DNA of 64,000 nucleotides from Pseudomonas sp. Q11 (lineage in GTDB: Bacteria > Pseudomonadota > Gammaproteobacteria > Pseudomonadales > Pseudomonadaceae). The notes below the pieces were generated by a model, which saw only the letters and a list, made by a program, of their open reading frames with translations, was not told where the DNA came from and did no database searches. Within the stretch, counting starts at the first letter, position 1. Every line of letters begins with the position of its first letter. A program made the position numbers and the translations under genes. This document shows, one piece after another, positions 49,064 to 59,420 of this stretch. The stretch lies in contig NZ_JAKNQY010000005.1 in NCBI RefSeq assembly GCF_024494355.1, positions 16,472-80,471 on the forward strand. The letters are read 5' to 3'.

Positions 49064-51907
49064 TCAGACCAAAGACAGCGCCTCGTTCAGGGCTCGCTCC
49101 AGGTCAGCCTTGTAGCGCAGGTACAAATTACTTGAGCAGGCCCCATCACCTACAAGACCCGAGAGGTCCAGGTCGGTGATGTAGCAGCGATAGCGTTCCG
49201 CTTCGCGGCGCTGTTCGACGATCTCCCTGGCGACCACACGGAACAACTGGTCGCCATGTTCCAGCTCCGAAAACTCCCGCTGATCGCAATACAGGGTGAC
49301 GTGCACCTGGCCATGAGTCGCTTTGCCGATGATTGCCTGCACGTCATAGAACGGCTTGTTCACTGGCGTTTGCGGCGCCTGCCGCGCCTCGATGCGCCGT
49401 GCACGCCCGCTGCCCGAGGGCAGGAGCTGGTAGTACAGGGTTTCCAGGGGCAATGGCTGGGTGGCATCCATCGGCAGCAACGCGTCGCGGCGGTACAGCA
49501 CCGACTGCAGGAAGCGCTGCAGTGGCAGCAGCAGGCTGTGCTCGTCGTGATAAGGCAAGCGCTGTTGCCACAGGGCATTGAGCTCATCGAGTACGTACAG
49601 CTCAGCGTCGTCCTCGTTGACCCGGTAGAACACCTGAATGCACTCGGGCTGCCCCATGGGCAGGATCAGCGCCAGGTCGTGGTCCTCCAGGGCCATCGAG
49701 TCCAGGTGTAGCGGGCTGTAGGCCGTCAGTTCCTCGCCCAGGTAATCCATCAGCGCCGACAGGCTGCCCAGCGCCACGTGATTGACTTGGCCCGGCACCA
49801 GTTCCAGCACGTGGTAGTGCTGCTGGACCTGAAGCAGATAGCGGTGGTTGAGCCTGCTCAATAGCAAGGTCTGGGCTGTTTCGATGACTTCCTCAACCCG
49901 TCGGGCAATGAACTGCGCGCGGTTGTGGCAGAAACAGCGTACTTGCAAGCGCGGCTGGCGCTGCGTGACGGGCAGGTCGTTGAGGTAGTCGCGCAGGCAG
50001 TCGAGCAGGGCGTGCTCGCCGTCGAAGCGGTTGACCAACACTTCGTTCCAACTGTTGAGTGTGACCTGATCCAAGGTCAGCACCAGATTCTCCCGAACCC
50101 CGGCGTAGCTCAGGGAATCGGTACGCTCGGTGGTCATCAGGATATTGAGGTCACGGTGATGCTTGAGCGGGTCGACGCCGACGTTCACCAGAATCAGCAC
50201 TTCGCTTGGCACGCTGGCGCGCAATAGCTGTTCTTCATCCACCGTGGTCAGCGGCAGGGCGATGGACTGTTGCAGACTGCCCAGCAGGTTGAACAGTTCG
50301 AACTCACTCAGATCGCTGCTACCTGGGTGCAGCGCCAGGCGCGTACTGCTGTCGATCACGCCGTTGCGATGGCACCAGGTCAGCAACTCCAGCAACTCGC
50401 GGCAGCGTTTGATCGGTGCGAAGTTTTCCCACTCCAGGGCGTTGAGGCTGCCGTTATACAGGCCCCACTGGTTTTGCCCGGGTTCTTTCTTGTTCGGTGA
50501 CTGCACCAGCGTCAGGGTGTCTTCGGCCAGGTCAGGGGCGATGCCGGGGTTGATGAACTCGACTTTGTCGGCCTTGCGTTCGAATGCGGCATATAACCGC
50601 CGGCCCAAGACGTTGAGGTCGCGCTTGTTGATCAGGCTGACGGTTTTTTCGGTGCGGGCGAACTGGGTCAGGAAGCGGTAGCTGTAGGTCAGCTCGTTGA
50701 CCAGCGCACGCCGTTCGTTGCTGACCTGACGCACTTTCCACTGGCTGCGGCTGTCCAGCAGCGCCAGTTGCCGTGGGTCCCAGCCCCATTCCCGGGCCAG
50801 ACGCTCAAGCAGAACCCGTTGCCAGCCAGTGCTGCGCCCCTGGCCCGTCAGCTTGCGATTGACCTTCAGGTAAAGCGCCCTTCGCACCAGCTCCAGGCGT
50901 TCGGATTCACCCCGGGCGTTGAGGTACTCCTCGATACGACGGTAAACCACCATGTATGGATCCAGTTCTTCCAGGTCCAGGCGGTTGGCGAACACCGCCT
51001 GTTTGAAGCGCAGGCTCAGACAGCGCACGTTCGGATGTTCGCTGGCATAGACTTCGATCAGTAGCAGCTTGAGCACGGACTTGTAAGGCGACTCGATGCC
51101 CTTGAACAACTGCCAGAGGCCGGCGCCGATGAATTCTCCCGGCGGGATATAGGCCAGATGCCCCAGGTTGAGCGTTTCGTCGGCGCGGATGAAGCGTTTG
51201 GAAATCAGCGTGTGGGTGTACTGCTCATAGTTTTCTTCTTCATAGACCGGCACCAGCCACCAGATTGGCGTGCGTCCGGCCAACCAGATCGCCGTGCGGT
51301 AGAACTCGTCCAGCAGCAGGTAATGCTGGGTTGTGCCGCAATCGTCGGAACTGAGCTGAGTGTCCCGGTCGCCGCGGACAAACCGCGCCGGGTCGATCAG
51401 GAAAAAATGCGCTTCAGCGCCCTGGGTCGCCGCCCAGGTTTCCAACAGCAGGCATTTCTTGCGCAGTTCGGCCAGTTCCTCCTCGCTCAGGTCCGGACCA
51501 TGGCAGACCCACACATCCATGTCGCTTTGATCGGCTTGGGCGAGGGTGCCGAGGCTGCCCATCAGGAACAGACCCAGAATCGGTCGCGGCGGATTGCTGC
51601 CGTGGCGCGGCTTGTAGGAGAACGAGCGGGTCAGCCGTTGGGCTTCGGCGAGGACGCTGGCGTCGGGCTCGTAGTTGGACAGCCCGGCAGGCGTGCCGCC
51701 CGAGACATAGCCGGGCAGTAGCGGATGGTTGACGTGGAAAAACAGCGGCAACAGCGTCAGCACGCTTTGCTGGCGGGTCGACAGACCTTCCAGGGCGCGA
51801 TCCATCCGTACGGTGTTGAGTTTGAGAAAACGTGCGCGCAACTGGCTCAGGACCTTGCGGTCGATTCCCTCGTCCAGATCGGGGCGTATTTCGTGATTGC
51901 GGGTCAT
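49064..51907 (-). CDS. cyaA: Class I adenylate cyclase
   Basis: Makes cAMP from ATP in the cytosol. The 947-residue protein is of the enterobacterial class I type: the N-terminal catalytic half has the nucleotidyltransferase signature FLMGSLGTLAQADQSDMDVW, and the C-terminal half is regulatory. In Pseudomonas cAMP acts through Vfr. The ATG at 51907 is the only sensible start. Convergent with rnk. Confidence 0.95.
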   Translation of the reverse strand: MTRNHEIRPDLDEGIDRKVLSQLRARFLKLNTVRMDRALEGLSTRQQSVLTLLPLFFHVNHPLLPGYVSGGTPAGLSNYEPDASVLAEAQRLTRSFSYKPRHGSNPPRPILGLFLMGSLGTLAQADQSDMDVWVCHGPDLSEEELAELRKKCLLLETWAATQGAEAHFFLIDPARFVRGDRDTQLSSDDCGTTQHYLLLDEFYRTAIWLAGRTPIWWLVPVYEEENYEQYTHTLISKRFIRADETLNLGHLAYIPPGEFIGAGLWQLFKGIESPYKSVLKLLLIEVYASEHPNVRCLSLRFKQAVFANRLDLEELDPYMVVYRRIEEYLNARGESERLELVRRALYLKVNRKLTGQGRSTGWQRVLLERLAREWGWDPRQLALLDSRSQWKVRQVSNERRALVNELTYSYRFLTQFARTEKTVSLINKRDLNVLGRRLYAAFERKADKVEFINPGIAPDLAEDTLTLVQSPNKKEPGQNQWGLYNGSLNALEWENFAPIKRCRELLELLTWCHRNGVIDSSTRLALHPGSSDLSEFELFNLLGSLQQSIALPLTTVDEEQLLRASVPSEVLILVNVGVDPLKHHRDLNILMTTERTDSLSYAGVRENLVLTLDQVTLNSWNEVLVNRFDGEHALLDCLRDYLNDLPVTQRQPRLQVRCFCHNRAQFIARRVEEVIETAQTLLLSRLNHRYLLQVQQHYHVLELVPGQVNHVALGSLSALMDYLGEELTAYSPLHLDSMALEDHDLALILPMGQPECIQVFYRVNEDDAELYVLDELNALWQQRLPYHDEHSLLLPLQRFLQSVLYRRDALLPMDATQPLPLETLYYQLLPSGSGRARRIEARQAPQTPVNKPFYDVQAIIGKATHGQVHVTLYCDQREFSELEHGDQLFRVVAREIVEQRREAERYRCYITDLDLSGLVGDGACSSNLYLRYKADLERALNEALSLV

Positions 51908-52086
51908 GTCAGCTCAAACCGGCTCGCGGCGTCGAACGTGGGAGATCACAGGTGGTGGCAGTTTAGCGCCCGAACCCCGGATTTCTTAAGCTGAAAGTAT
52001 GTTTTTGACGTCAGAATTTTTACACGGGACGCAAGGGCGCCTGCGGAAACCTCGATGAAGGAGATTTCCGTGGGCGACAGGAGGAA

Positions 52087-52335
52087 TCAGGCGGCTTCTT
52101 TTACGACGTTGAGAATGGTCAGCAGGCTTTGCACATGCTCGGCGGCATCCCGGCCCAGGCTGGTCAAGTAACCACCGTCGGACTGGGTAATCAGGTCTTT
52201 TTCGAACAGGCGTTTAGCGGCAGCGATGGCAGAGGGGGCAGCGGTCTGATGAATTTTCAGGCCTTCCTGGGAACTGTCCAGGTTGAAGAGTGCAAGGATT
52301 TCCAGTTCGGCAACCAGCTCAGGGGTAAGCGACAT
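52087..52335 (-). CDS. TIGR02647-type small DNA-binding-like protein
   Basis: An 82-residue protein, MSLTPELVAELEILALFNLD..., with a winged-helix-like pattern (AIAAAKRLFEKDLITQSDGG followed by YLTSLG). It matches the small TIGR02647 family of gammaproteobacteria, whose function is unknown. GGAG lies 6 bp before the ATG at 52335. Monocistronic, between cyaA and a REP block. Confidence 0.75.
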   Translation of the reverse strand: MSLTPELVAELEILALFNLDSSQEGLKIHQTAAPSAIAAAKRLFEKDLITQSDGGYLTSLGRDAAEHVQSLLTILNVVKEAA

Positions 52336-52454
52336 AAGGACTCCAGACTTTCTAGGAATTTGGACGACAGCGCCACTAAAGTGAGCGCACTCGGCCGAGC
52401 TGTCCAGTGCCAGCGTCATGCTTTTTTTGTTTTGGGTGACCGCAGGCGTAATTC

Positions 52455-52627
52455 GTTGTGGCGAGGGCGCTTGCTCTCGCTGGAGCGCGAAGCGGTCCCG
52501 TAGGAGCTGTCGAGTGCAACGAGGCTGCGATCTTTCCTCTGACGCTTGAGTCTCAAACGGAAGATCAAGATCAAAAGATTCCAGCCTCCGGCAGCTCCTA
52601 CAGGTCGCAGCCGAGCGGGAGCAAGGG
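52455..52627. repeat. Composite of two REP classes
   Basis: An outer GGCGAGGGCGCTTGCTCTCGC unit (52455-52483) with a mirrored GCGGGAGCAAGGG (about 52613-52627) encloses an inner inverted pair of another class, GTAGGAGCTGTCG (from 52499) and GGCAGCTCCTAC (to 52601), around AAGATCAAGATCAAAAG. The whole gap between the two small genes is filled by it. Confidence 0.75.
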
Positions 52628-52628
52628 T

Positions 52629-52913
52629 TCAGTTCTTTTCTGGCGGCAACTCGGGAAGAGCGCGCAATGCCGTTTCGTACCACTGGGTATCGAACGCTCG
52701 GTCCTCTTCCAGGATCGCGTCAATTTCCACTGCCAGCACATGGGCCATCAGGTTGAGAATTTCTTCGCGCTCGTAACCCACCAGGGTCAATTTATTGAAA
52801 ATGGCCTTCGCCGCTGGCGGGTTGTCATCTTCGATCTGGTTTTCGATGGCCTGGATCAGCGTGTTCTCGACGAACTCTTCTTCGTCGTTGTCGATGTCGG
52901 TTGGCTCGCTCAT
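52629..52913 (-). CDS. Small acidic protein of unknown function
   Basis: A 94-residue, acidic, mostly helical protein: MSEPTDIDNDEEEFVENTLI... with LVGYEREEILNLMAHVLAVE and a C-terminal ELPPEKN. No motif I recognise. It has a proper start (ATG at 52913 after AAGGAG) and codon use like its neighbours, so it is real. The negatively charged N-terminus recalls small regulatory or chaperone-like proteins, but that is only an impression. Confidence 0.75.
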   Translation of the reverse strand: MSEPTDIDNDEEEFVENTLIQAIENQIEDDNPPAAKAIFNKLTLVGYEREEILNLMAHVLAVEIDAILEEDRAFDTQWYETALRALPELPPEKN

Positions 52914-53037
52914 GGCAGGCTCCTTGGAGAAAGGTCGCCAGTTTACCTGCATTCAGCGCAGTGATGCGTCTGGCAAGAAACGGCTCGACGGTCTATAACG
53001 CAAGGCTGCCAACCCTGCACGGCCTGGAGGCTTTGTC

Positions 53038-53697
53038 ATGCTCAAGCTTTATGGTTTTTCCGTCAGTAATTATTACAACATGGTCAAGCTGGCGCTGCTG
53101 GAGAAGGGCCTGCCCTTTGACGAAGTGCCGTTCTTCGGCAACCAGACCCCTGAGGCCCTGGCCATCAGCCCGCGCGGGAAAGTGCCGGTGTTGAAAACCG
53201 AACAGGGGTTTATCAACGAAACCAGTGTGATCCTCGAATACATCGAGCAAACCCAGTCGGGTAAAGCCCTGTTGCCCAGCGACCCGTTCGAGCGTGCCCA
53301 GGTCCTGGCTTTGTGCCGGGAGATTGAGCTGTATATCGAGCTGCCGGGACGGGCCTGCTATGCCGAGGCGTTTTTCGGCATGTCGGTACCCGACGCCATC
53401 AAGGAAAAAACCAAGGCCGAATTGCTCTTGGGCTTCGCCTCGCTTCACAGGCACGGTAAATTCTCACCCTACGTGGCGGGCGACAGTTTGAGCCTGGCCG
53501 ATCTGTATTTTCTCTACAGTGTATCGCTGGCGTGCCAGGTGGGCCGGAAGGTGTTCGATATCGACTTGCTGGCGGATATGCCGGCGGCCAAGGGGCTGAT
53601 GGAGCGCCTGGAGCAGAACCCGCACGTGCAGCGGATTGCGGCCGACAGGGATGCGGCGATGCCGGAGTTTTTGGCGATGATCGCGGCCAAGAAGTGA
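53038..53697 (+). CDS. Glutathione S-transferase family protein
   Basis: A 219-residue cytosolic GST. The N-terminal thioredoxin-like half has MLKLYGFSVSNYYNMVKLAL and the glutathione-binding RGKVPVLKTEQGFINETSVI (cis-Pro and ETS motif). The C-terminal helical half contains VAGDSLSLADLYF. Substrate unknown; detoxification of electrophiles is the usual role. Monocistronic. Confidence 0.9.
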   Translation: MLKLYGFSVSNYYNMVKLALLEKGLPFDEVPFFGNQTPEALAISPRGKVPVLKTEQGFINETSVILEYIEQTQSGKALLPSDPFERAQVLALCREIELYIELPGRACYAEAFFGMSVPDAIKEKTKAELLLGFASLHRHGKFSPYVAGDSLSLADLYFLYSVSLACQVGRKVFDIDLLADMPAAKGLMERLEQNPHVQRIAADRDAAMPEFLAMIAAKK

Positions 53698-53719
53698 GTT
53701 TTTTGCTGTTCTGAAGGGC

Positions 53720-53816
53720 GCTATCACGAGCAGGCTCGCTCCCACATTTGATCTCCATGTGTTCACAAAATGTGTGTTCACTGAAGATCTACTGTGGGAG
53801 CGAGCCTGCTCGCGAT
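53720..53816. repeat. REP pair
   Basis: GCTATCACGAGCAGGCTCGCTCCCACA (in two parts, 53720-53746) and TGTGGGAGCGAGCCTG... (53793-53816), between convergent GST and argH genes. Confidence 0.88.
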
Positions 53817-53820
53817 GCTT

Positions 53821-55215
53821 TTAGCGGCTGGCGAGCAACGCCTGGCCGCGCACCACGGCTGCCTTGACCTGAGCAGGCGCTGTGCCGCCGATGTGGTCGC
53901 GGGCATTGACCGAACCTTCCAGGGTCAGCACCGCAAACACGTCCTGCTCGATCTGGTCGCTGAACTTGCGCAGTTCATCCAGGCTCATCTCCGCCAGGTC
54001 CTTACTGTTGTCCACGCCGTACTTCACGGCATGGCCGACGATTTCGTGGCAGTCACGAAACGGCAGGCCACGGCGTACCAGGTAATCAGCGAGGTCGGTT
54101 GCGGTGGAGAAACCGCGCAAGGCCGCTTCGCGCATCACCGCATGCTTGGGCTTGATCGCCGGGATCATGTCGGCAAAGGCCCGTAGCGAATCACGCAGAG
54201 TGTCGGCGGCGTCGAACAGCGGTTCCTTGTCTTCCTGGTTGTCCTTGTTGTAGGCCAGCGGCTGGCCTTTCATCAGGGTCAGCAGGCCCATCAGCGCACC
54301 AAATACCCGGCCGCTCTTGCCGCGTACCAGTTCCGGCACGTCGGGGTTTTTCTTTTGCGGCATGATCGAGCTACCCGTGCAGAAGCGGTCCGGCAGGTCA
54401 ATGAACTGGAATTGCGCACTGGTCCACAGCACCAGTTCTTCGGAGAAGCGCGACAGGTGCATCATCGCGATGCTCGCGGCGGCGCAGAATTCGATGGCGA
54501 AATCGCGGTCCGAAACGTTATCCAGTGAGTTGCCGCCCACAGCGTCGAAGCCCAGCAACTGCGCGGTGTATTCACGATCGATCGGGTACGTGGTGCCGGC
54601 CAGCGCGGCGCTGCCCAGGGGCATGCGGTTGGTGCGTTTACGGCAATCGACCAGGCGCTCGTAGTCGCGGCTGAGCATTTCGAACCAGGCCAGCATGTGG
54701 TGCCCGAAGGTCACCGGTTGAGCGGTTTGCAGGTGTGTGAAGCCCGGCATGATGCTCTCGGCCTCGCGCTCGGCCTGCTCCAGCAAGCCTTTTTGCAGGC
54801 GGGTGATTTCGCCCAGGATCAGGTCGATTTCATCGCGCAGCCACAGGCGAATGTCGGTGGCCACCTGGTCGTTTCGGCTGCGGCCGGTGTGCAGCTTCTT
54901 GCCGGTCACGCCGATGCGATCGGTCAGGCGCGCTTCGATGTTCATGTGCACATCTTCAAGATCGACGCGCCAGTCGAACTGGCCGGCCTCGATTTCACCC
55001 TGGATGGTTTTCAGGCCATCAATGATGCTGTCGCGCTCGGCATCGGTCAGTACGCCGACCTTGGCCAGCATGGTGGCGTGGGCGATCGAGCCCATGATGT
55101 CGTGGCGATACAGGCGCTGGTCGAAGTTGACGGAGGCGGTGAAGCGGGCGACGAAGGCGTCGACGGGTTCACTGAAGCGGCCGCCCCAGGACTGATTGGT
55201 CTTGTCAGTGCTCAT
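53821..55215 (-). CDS. argH: Argininosuccinate lyase
   Basis: Splits argininosuccinate into arginine and fumarate, the last step of arginine synthesis. The 464-residue protein has the fumarase/aspartase signature [12 protein letters not shown] and the N-terminal [20 protein letters not shown] block. It is divergent from algR, with the reduced algZ remnant between them; in P. aeruginosa a full fimS/algZ lies there. Confidence 0.97.
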   Translation of the reverse strand: MSTDKTNQSWGGRFSEPVDAFVARFTASVNFDQRLYRHDIMGSIAHATMLAKVGVLTDAERDSIIDGLKTIQGEIEAGQFDWRVDLEDVHMNIEARLTDRIGVTGKKLHTGRSRNDQVATDIRLWLRDEIDLILGEITRLQKGLLEQAEREAESIMPGFTHLQTAQPVTFGHHMLAWFEMLSRDYERLVDCRKRTNRMPLGSAALAGTTYPIDREYTAQLLGFDAVGGNSLDNVSDRDFAIEFCAAASIAMMHLSRFSEELVLWTSAQFQFIDLPDRFCTGSSIMPQKKNPDVPELVRGKSGRVFGALMGLLTLMKGQPLAYNKDNQEDKEPLFDAADTLRDSLRAFADMIPAIKPKHAVMREAALRGFSTATDLADYLVRRGLPFRDCHEIVGHAVKYGVDNSKDLAEMSLDELRKFSDQIEQDVFAVLTLEGSVNARDHIGGTAPAQVKAAVVRGQALLASR

Positions 55216-55429
55216 GAATTCGCTCGTGATCGGCTGTGGAAAAAGTAGCGGTTAAAGGCTGCGGCGGATGATAGCAGGGTTGCCGGGACTGGCGCTGGCA
55301 CTGGTCGGCAGGTTTATTGCGCGCAACCTGAGCATTTAATGGGTTTTTTGCACAACGATATTTTTCGATTGAGCAATATCGGCGCGGCAACCGTCTACAG
55401 TGGACTGTAGGACTTTTACTTTTTCATCC

Positions 55430-55678
55430 ATGGAGCATTGGACGAATAGAAGAGGGGGGCTCGTATTGGTCAGATGGAGTGTTAACAATTCCTACGGCGA
55501 CGCCGTGCGACAACAGGCCTCGAGCATTGATCGGCAGGCGCGGGTAAAGATAGGTAACCGCCTCGCGGCACTTTTTGGCCCTCGAGCGAGTCTTAGCGTG
55601 GATCGCGGTGACGGATGTCACTTCCCCTGTCTACGCTATCCTTGTGCGAGACTCACGCAGGAATCCAGCGCAATATGA
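55430..55678 (+). pseudogene. algZ: Decayed C-terminal remnant of sensor kinase algZ/fimS
   Basis: This 82-codon frame is all that stands between argH and algR, where a kinase gene of about 1.1 kb is expected. Its end, IGNRLAALFGPRASLSVDRG and LRYPCARLTQESSAI, resembles the last strand-helix part of a LytS/AlgZ-type GHKL ATPase domain (usually ...xNxxxRLxALFG...). The stop overlaps the algR start as ATGA, the coupling expected for algZ-algR. Membrane segments, the His box and the N and G boxes are missing, and no ribosome site precedes the ATG. I read it as the stub left by an internal deletion; a spurious frame is the alternative. Confidence 0.6.
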
Positions 55679-56421
55679 ATGTCCTGATCGTTGATGACGA
55701 ACCACTGGCCCGTGAGCGCCTGAGCCGAATGGTTGGCGAACTCGAGGGTTACAGTGTCCTGGAGCCGAGCGCCACCAATGGCGAAGAGGCGTTAGCCCTT
55801 ATTGACAGCCACAAGCCGGATATCGTGCTGCTCGACATACGCATGCCTGGCCTGGACGGTTTGCAGATAGCAGCGAAGTTGTGCGAGCGCGAGTCACCGC
55901 CCGCGGTGGTGTTCTGCACCACTCGAGACGACTTCCCGCCCGAGGTATTGCAGGCCGGCGCCGTGGGCTATCTGATCAAGCCGGTCTCTGCCGAGGCGCT
56001 GGTCGAGGCCTTGCGCAAGGCCGAGCGTCCCAACCGGGTGCAGCTGGCGGCGTTGACCCGTCCGGCCGCCGAAAGCGGCAGCGGCCCGCGCAGCCACATC
56101 AGTGCGCGTACTCGTAAAGGCATCGAATTGATCCCGTTGAATCAGGTGGTCTATTTTATCGCCGACCATAAATACGTGACCTTGCGTCACGAGAGCGGCG
56201 AGGTGCTGCTGGACGAGCCACTCAAGGCCCTTGAAGACGAGTTCGGTGAACGCTTCGTGCGCATCCACCGCAATGCCCTCGTGGCTCGCGAGCGTATCGA
56301 GCGTTTGCAGCGCACACCGCTTGGGCATTTCCAGCTGTTTCTCAAAGGCCTCAATGGCGACGCGCTGATTGTCAGCCGGCGACATGTGGCCGGCGTACGG
56401 AAGATGATGCAACAGCTTTAG
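55675..56421 (+). CDS. algR: Alginate/pilus response regulator AlgR (LytTR family)
   Basis: A 248-residue response regulator. The N-terminal receiver has the acidic pocket Asp7-Asp8, phospho-acceptor Asp54 (VLLDIRMPG) and the conserved Lys in YLIKPVS. The C-terminal LytTR DNA-binding domain carries NQVVYFIADHKYVTLRHESG and RFVRIHRNALVARERIER. AlgR controls alginate, motility and c-di-GMP genes. The ATG at 55675 gives exact P. aeruginosa AlgR length. No intact partner kinase is adjacent here. Confidence 0.96.
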   Translation: MNVLIVDDEPLARERLSRMVGELEGYSVLEPSATNGEEALALIDSHKPDIVLLDIRMPGLDGLQIAAKLCERESPPAVVFCTTRDDFPPEVLQAGAVGYLIKPVSAEALVEALRKAERPNRVQLAALTRPAAESGSGPRSHISARTRKGIELIPLNQVVYFIADHKYVTLRHESGEVLLDEPLKALEDEFGERFVRIHRNALVARERIERLQRTPLGHFQLFLKGLNGDALIVSRRHVAGVRKMMQQL

Positions 56422-56568
56422 CTCGAGGTTCCAAGGCGTTCACCCCGTTCAGCGCGTTCCATTACCAGGACATTGGCGGCCAGGGAGGCCTTGGGGTCGT
56501 GATTCAAGTCAAAGCGAATTTGGCTGAGCTGTTATTATCCGCCGTATCTTTTAAGTACGGATTGATCC

Positions 56569-57510
56569 ATGTCCCCTCGCGAGATCCGCATCGCCACCCG
56601 TAAAAGCGCCCTGGCCCTCTGGCAGGCCGAATACGTCAAAGCCCGTTTGGAGGAGGCCCATCCCGGCCTGATCGTGACGCTGGTGCCCATGGTCAGTCGC
56701 GGCGACAAGCTGCTGGACTCGCCGCTGTCGAAAATCGGCGGCAAGGGTCTGTTCGTCAAAGAGCTGGAAACTGCGCTGCTGGACAACGAAGCCGACATCG
56801 CCGTGCATTCGATGAAAGACGTCCCCATGGACTTTCCTGAAGGCCTGGGCCTGTTTTGCATCTGCGAGCGTGAAGATCCGCGCGATGCGTTCGTTTCCAA
56901 CACGTTTGCAAGCCTTGATGCGTTGCCTGCCGGGAGCGTCGTCGGCACATCCAGCCTGCGTCGCCAGGCGCAGTTACTGACCCGCCGCCCAGACCTGCAA
57001 ATCCGCTTTCTGCGGGGCAACGTCAATACGCGCCTGGCCAAACTCGATGCCGGTGAGTACGACGCGATTATCCTTGCCGCCGCCGGCTTGATCCGCCTCG
57101 GCTTTGAAGATCGCATCACTTCGGCCATCAGCGTCGATGACAGCCTGCCAGCCGGTGGTCAGGGAGCGGTGGGCATTGAATGTCGCAGCGCCGACAGCGA
57201 AATCCATGCCCTGTTGGCACCGCTGCATCACGACGACACGGCCATTCGGGTTTTCGCCGAACGCGCCCTCAACAAACACCTCAATGGCGGTTGCCAGGTG
57301 CCGATCGCCTGTTACGCCGTATTGGAAGGCGAGCAGGTCTGGTTGCGCGGTCTGGTGGGTGATCCGAACGGTGGCCGACTGCTCAGCGCCGAGGCCCGGG
57401 CGCCGCGCCGCGATGCCGAGGCGCTGGGTGTGCGGGTAGCCGAAGACCTCCTCCGCCAGGGCGCTGACGACATTCTCAAGAAGGTCTACGGCGAGGCGGG
57501 CCACGCGTGA
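56569..57510 (+). CDS. hemC: Hydroxymethylbilane synthase
   Basis: Polymerises four porphobilinogens to hydroxymethylbilane in haem synthesis. The 313-residue enzyme has the catalytic Asp84 in HSMKDVP and the cofactor-binding Cys242 in [10 protein letters not shown]. The stop overlaps the hemD GTG start (GTGA), so translation is coupled in hemC-hemDX-hemY. Confidence 0.97.
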   Translation: MSPREIRIATRKSALALWQAEYVKARLEEAHPGLIVTLVPMVSRGDKLLDSPLSKIGGKGLFVKELETALLDNEADIAVHSMKDVPMDFPEGLGLFCICEREDPRDAFVSNTFASLDALPAGSVVGTSSLRRQAQLLTRRPDLQIRFLRGNVNTRLAKLDAGEYDAIILAAAGLIRLGFEDRITSAISVDDSLPAGGQGAVGIECRSADSEIHALLAPLHHDDTAIRVFAERALNKHLNGGCQVPIACYAVLEGEQVWLRGLVGDPNGGRLLSAEARAPRRDAEALGVRVAEDLLRQGADDILKKVYGEAGHA

Positions 57511-59420
57511 CGGGTTGGCGACTGCTGCTGACCCGGCCGGTTGACGAGTCGTCGGCCCTGGCGGCTGTCCTGGCCGAGGCCGGGGTCTACAGCAGCAGCC
57601 TGCCGTTGCTGGATATCGAGCCGGTCCCTATGTCCGACGCCATGCGGGAGACTTTTCAACGGCTGGACCAGTACTGTGCCGTGATTGTGGTCAGTAAACC
57701 CGCCGCACGTTTGTGTGTGGAGTTGCTGCGCCAATATTGGCCCCAGCCGCCGGACCAGCCATGGTTCAGTGTGGGGGCGGCCACCGGGCGGATCCTTACC
57801 GATGCCGGCCTCACTGTGTTTTATCCCGACAACGGCGACGACAGCGAAGCCTTGCTGGAGCATCTGGTGCTACGCCAGGCTATCACCCGACCTAATCCCA
57901 AGGTTTTGATTGTGCGTGGCGAGGGCGGGCGCGGCTTGCTGGCGGAGCGCTTGCGCGAGCAAGGTGCTAGTGTCGATTATCTGGAGCTGTACCGACGCAG
58001 CCTGCCGCATTACCGGGAAGGTGAGTTGGCGGCAAGAGTCAAAGCGGAACGCTTGAACGCGCTGGTGGTCAGCAGTGGGCAGAGCTTCGAGCATCTGCAG
58101 CGGTTGGCTGGCGACGCGTGGCCCGCGTTGGCGCGGTTACCGTTGTTTGTTCCAAGCCCAAGGGTTGCCGAGATGGCCCGCGCCGCCGGAGCCCGAACAG
58201 TGGTGGATTGCCGTGGCGCCAGTGCCGCGGCTTTGCTGGCGGCGTTACGGGATCAGTCCGTGCCGTTTTCTAATGCAAAGGATGGATACGTGAGCGAAAC
58301 AGCCTTGCCAAAAGATCAAGACCAACCCGCGATCGATACGCCGGTTGAAACCCCGGCTGTGAAGGCGCCGCGTCGCGGCAACGGGCTGGCCATTATTGCG
58401 TTGTTGTTGGGCGCCGCCGGCGTGGCCGTTGGTGGCTGGGGCGTGTGGCAGGTGCGTCACCTGCAAGCCAATAACCAGCAGCAGTCCGCCCAGGTTCAGG
58501 CGCTCAATGATCAGGCTCAGTCCCTCAAGCTCAATGAGCAACGCCTGAGTGAACGCCTGGCTCAATTGCCGGCGGCGCAAGAGCTGGAAGAGCGTCGGCG
58601 TCAGGTCGCCCAGTTACAAGGTGATCAGCAGCGGCTGAACCAGCGCCTGGAAACCGTGCTCGGGGCCAGCCGCAAGGATTGGCGCCTGGCCGAAGCCGAA
58701 CATCTGCTGCGCCTTGCCAGCCTGCGTCTTTCCGCCCTGCAGGACATCAGCAGCGCCCAGGCGCTGGTCCAGGGCGCTGACGAAATCCTGCGTGAGCAGA
58801 ACGACCCCGGCTCGTTCGCCGCTCGCGAGCAACTGGCCAAGACACTTGCTGCATTGCGTAGTACCGAACAGCCGGATCGCACCGGGCTTTTCCTGCAGTT
58901 GGGGGCCTTGCGTGACCAGGTGCTGCAACTCACCGAGCTGGCACCCGAATACAAGGATCGTGGTGAGTCGTTGCTGGGTTTGACCGCCGATGGCGATGGC
59001 GCCAGCCGCTGGGCACAGTGGTGGGACCAGATATCGCGCTATATCCGTATCGACTTCAACGCGGATGAGAACGTCCGTCCGCTCCTGGCCGGGCAGAGCC
59101 TGGTGCAGGTGCGCCTGGCCCTGAGCCTGGCATTGGAACAGGCGCAATGGGCGGCTCTCAACGGCCAAGCGCCGGTGTACACCCAGGCCCTGGCTGAAGC
59201 GCGTGACGTGCTCAAGAACAACTTCAACCAGGACAACCCGCAAAGCAAAGTCATGCTCGAGCGCGTGGTCGAGCTGGCCGAACAACCGGTGACGGTGGTG
59301 ACCCCGGACCTCACAGGAACCCTGAGCAGCGTTCAGGCCTATCTGGAGCGCCGCAACCTGAACGCCGAAGAGTCGGTCAAGCCGCTGGCCAAACCTGATG
59401 GGCAGGAGACCACGCCATGA
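57507..59420 (+). CDS. hemD: Fused uroporphyrinogen-III synthase HemD and membrane protein HemX
   Basis: One open frame of 637 codons. Residues 1 to about 255 are HemD, which closes hydroxymethylbilane to uroporphyrinogen III ([38 protein letters not shown]). From residue 262 (GTG at 58290, AAAGGA 7 bp upstream) comes HemX: a short Pro-rich tail, one membrane segment ([20 protein letters not shown]), a coiled coil, and a periplasmic domain once called uroporphyrinogen methyltransferase. In many Pseudomonas hemD and hemX are separate; the fusion here may also make HemX alone from the internal GTG. Overlaps hemY by 4 bp. Confidence 0.9.
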   Translation: MTGWRLLLTRPVDESSALAAVLAEAGVYSSSLPLLDIEPVPMSDAMRETFQRLDQYCAVIVVSKPAARLCVELLRQYWPQPPDQPWFSVGAATGRILTDAGLTVFYPDNGDDSEALLEHLVLRQAITRPNPKVLIVRGEGGRGLLAERLREQGASVDYLELYRRSLPHYREGELAARVKAERLNALVVSSGQSFEHLQRLAGDAWPALARLPLFVPSPRVAEMARAAGARTVVDCRGASAAALLAALRDQSVPFSNAKDGYVSETALPKDQDQPAIDTPVETPAVKAPRRGNGLAIIALLLGAAGVAVGGWGVWQVRHLQANNQQQSAQVQALNDQAQSLKLNEQRLSERLAQLPAAQELEERRRQVAQLQGDQQRLNQRLETVLGASRKDWRLAEAEHLLRLASLRLSALQDISSAQALVQGADEILREQNDPGSFAAREQLAKTLAALRSTEQPDRTGLFLQLGALRDQVLQLTELAPEYKDRGESLLGLTADGDGASRWAQWWDQISRYIRIDFNADENVRPLLAGQSLVQVRLALSLALEQAQWAALNGQAPVYTQALAEARDVLKNNFNQDNPQSKVMLERVVELAEQPVTVVTPDLTGTLSSVQAYLERRNLNAEESVKPLAKPDGQETTP

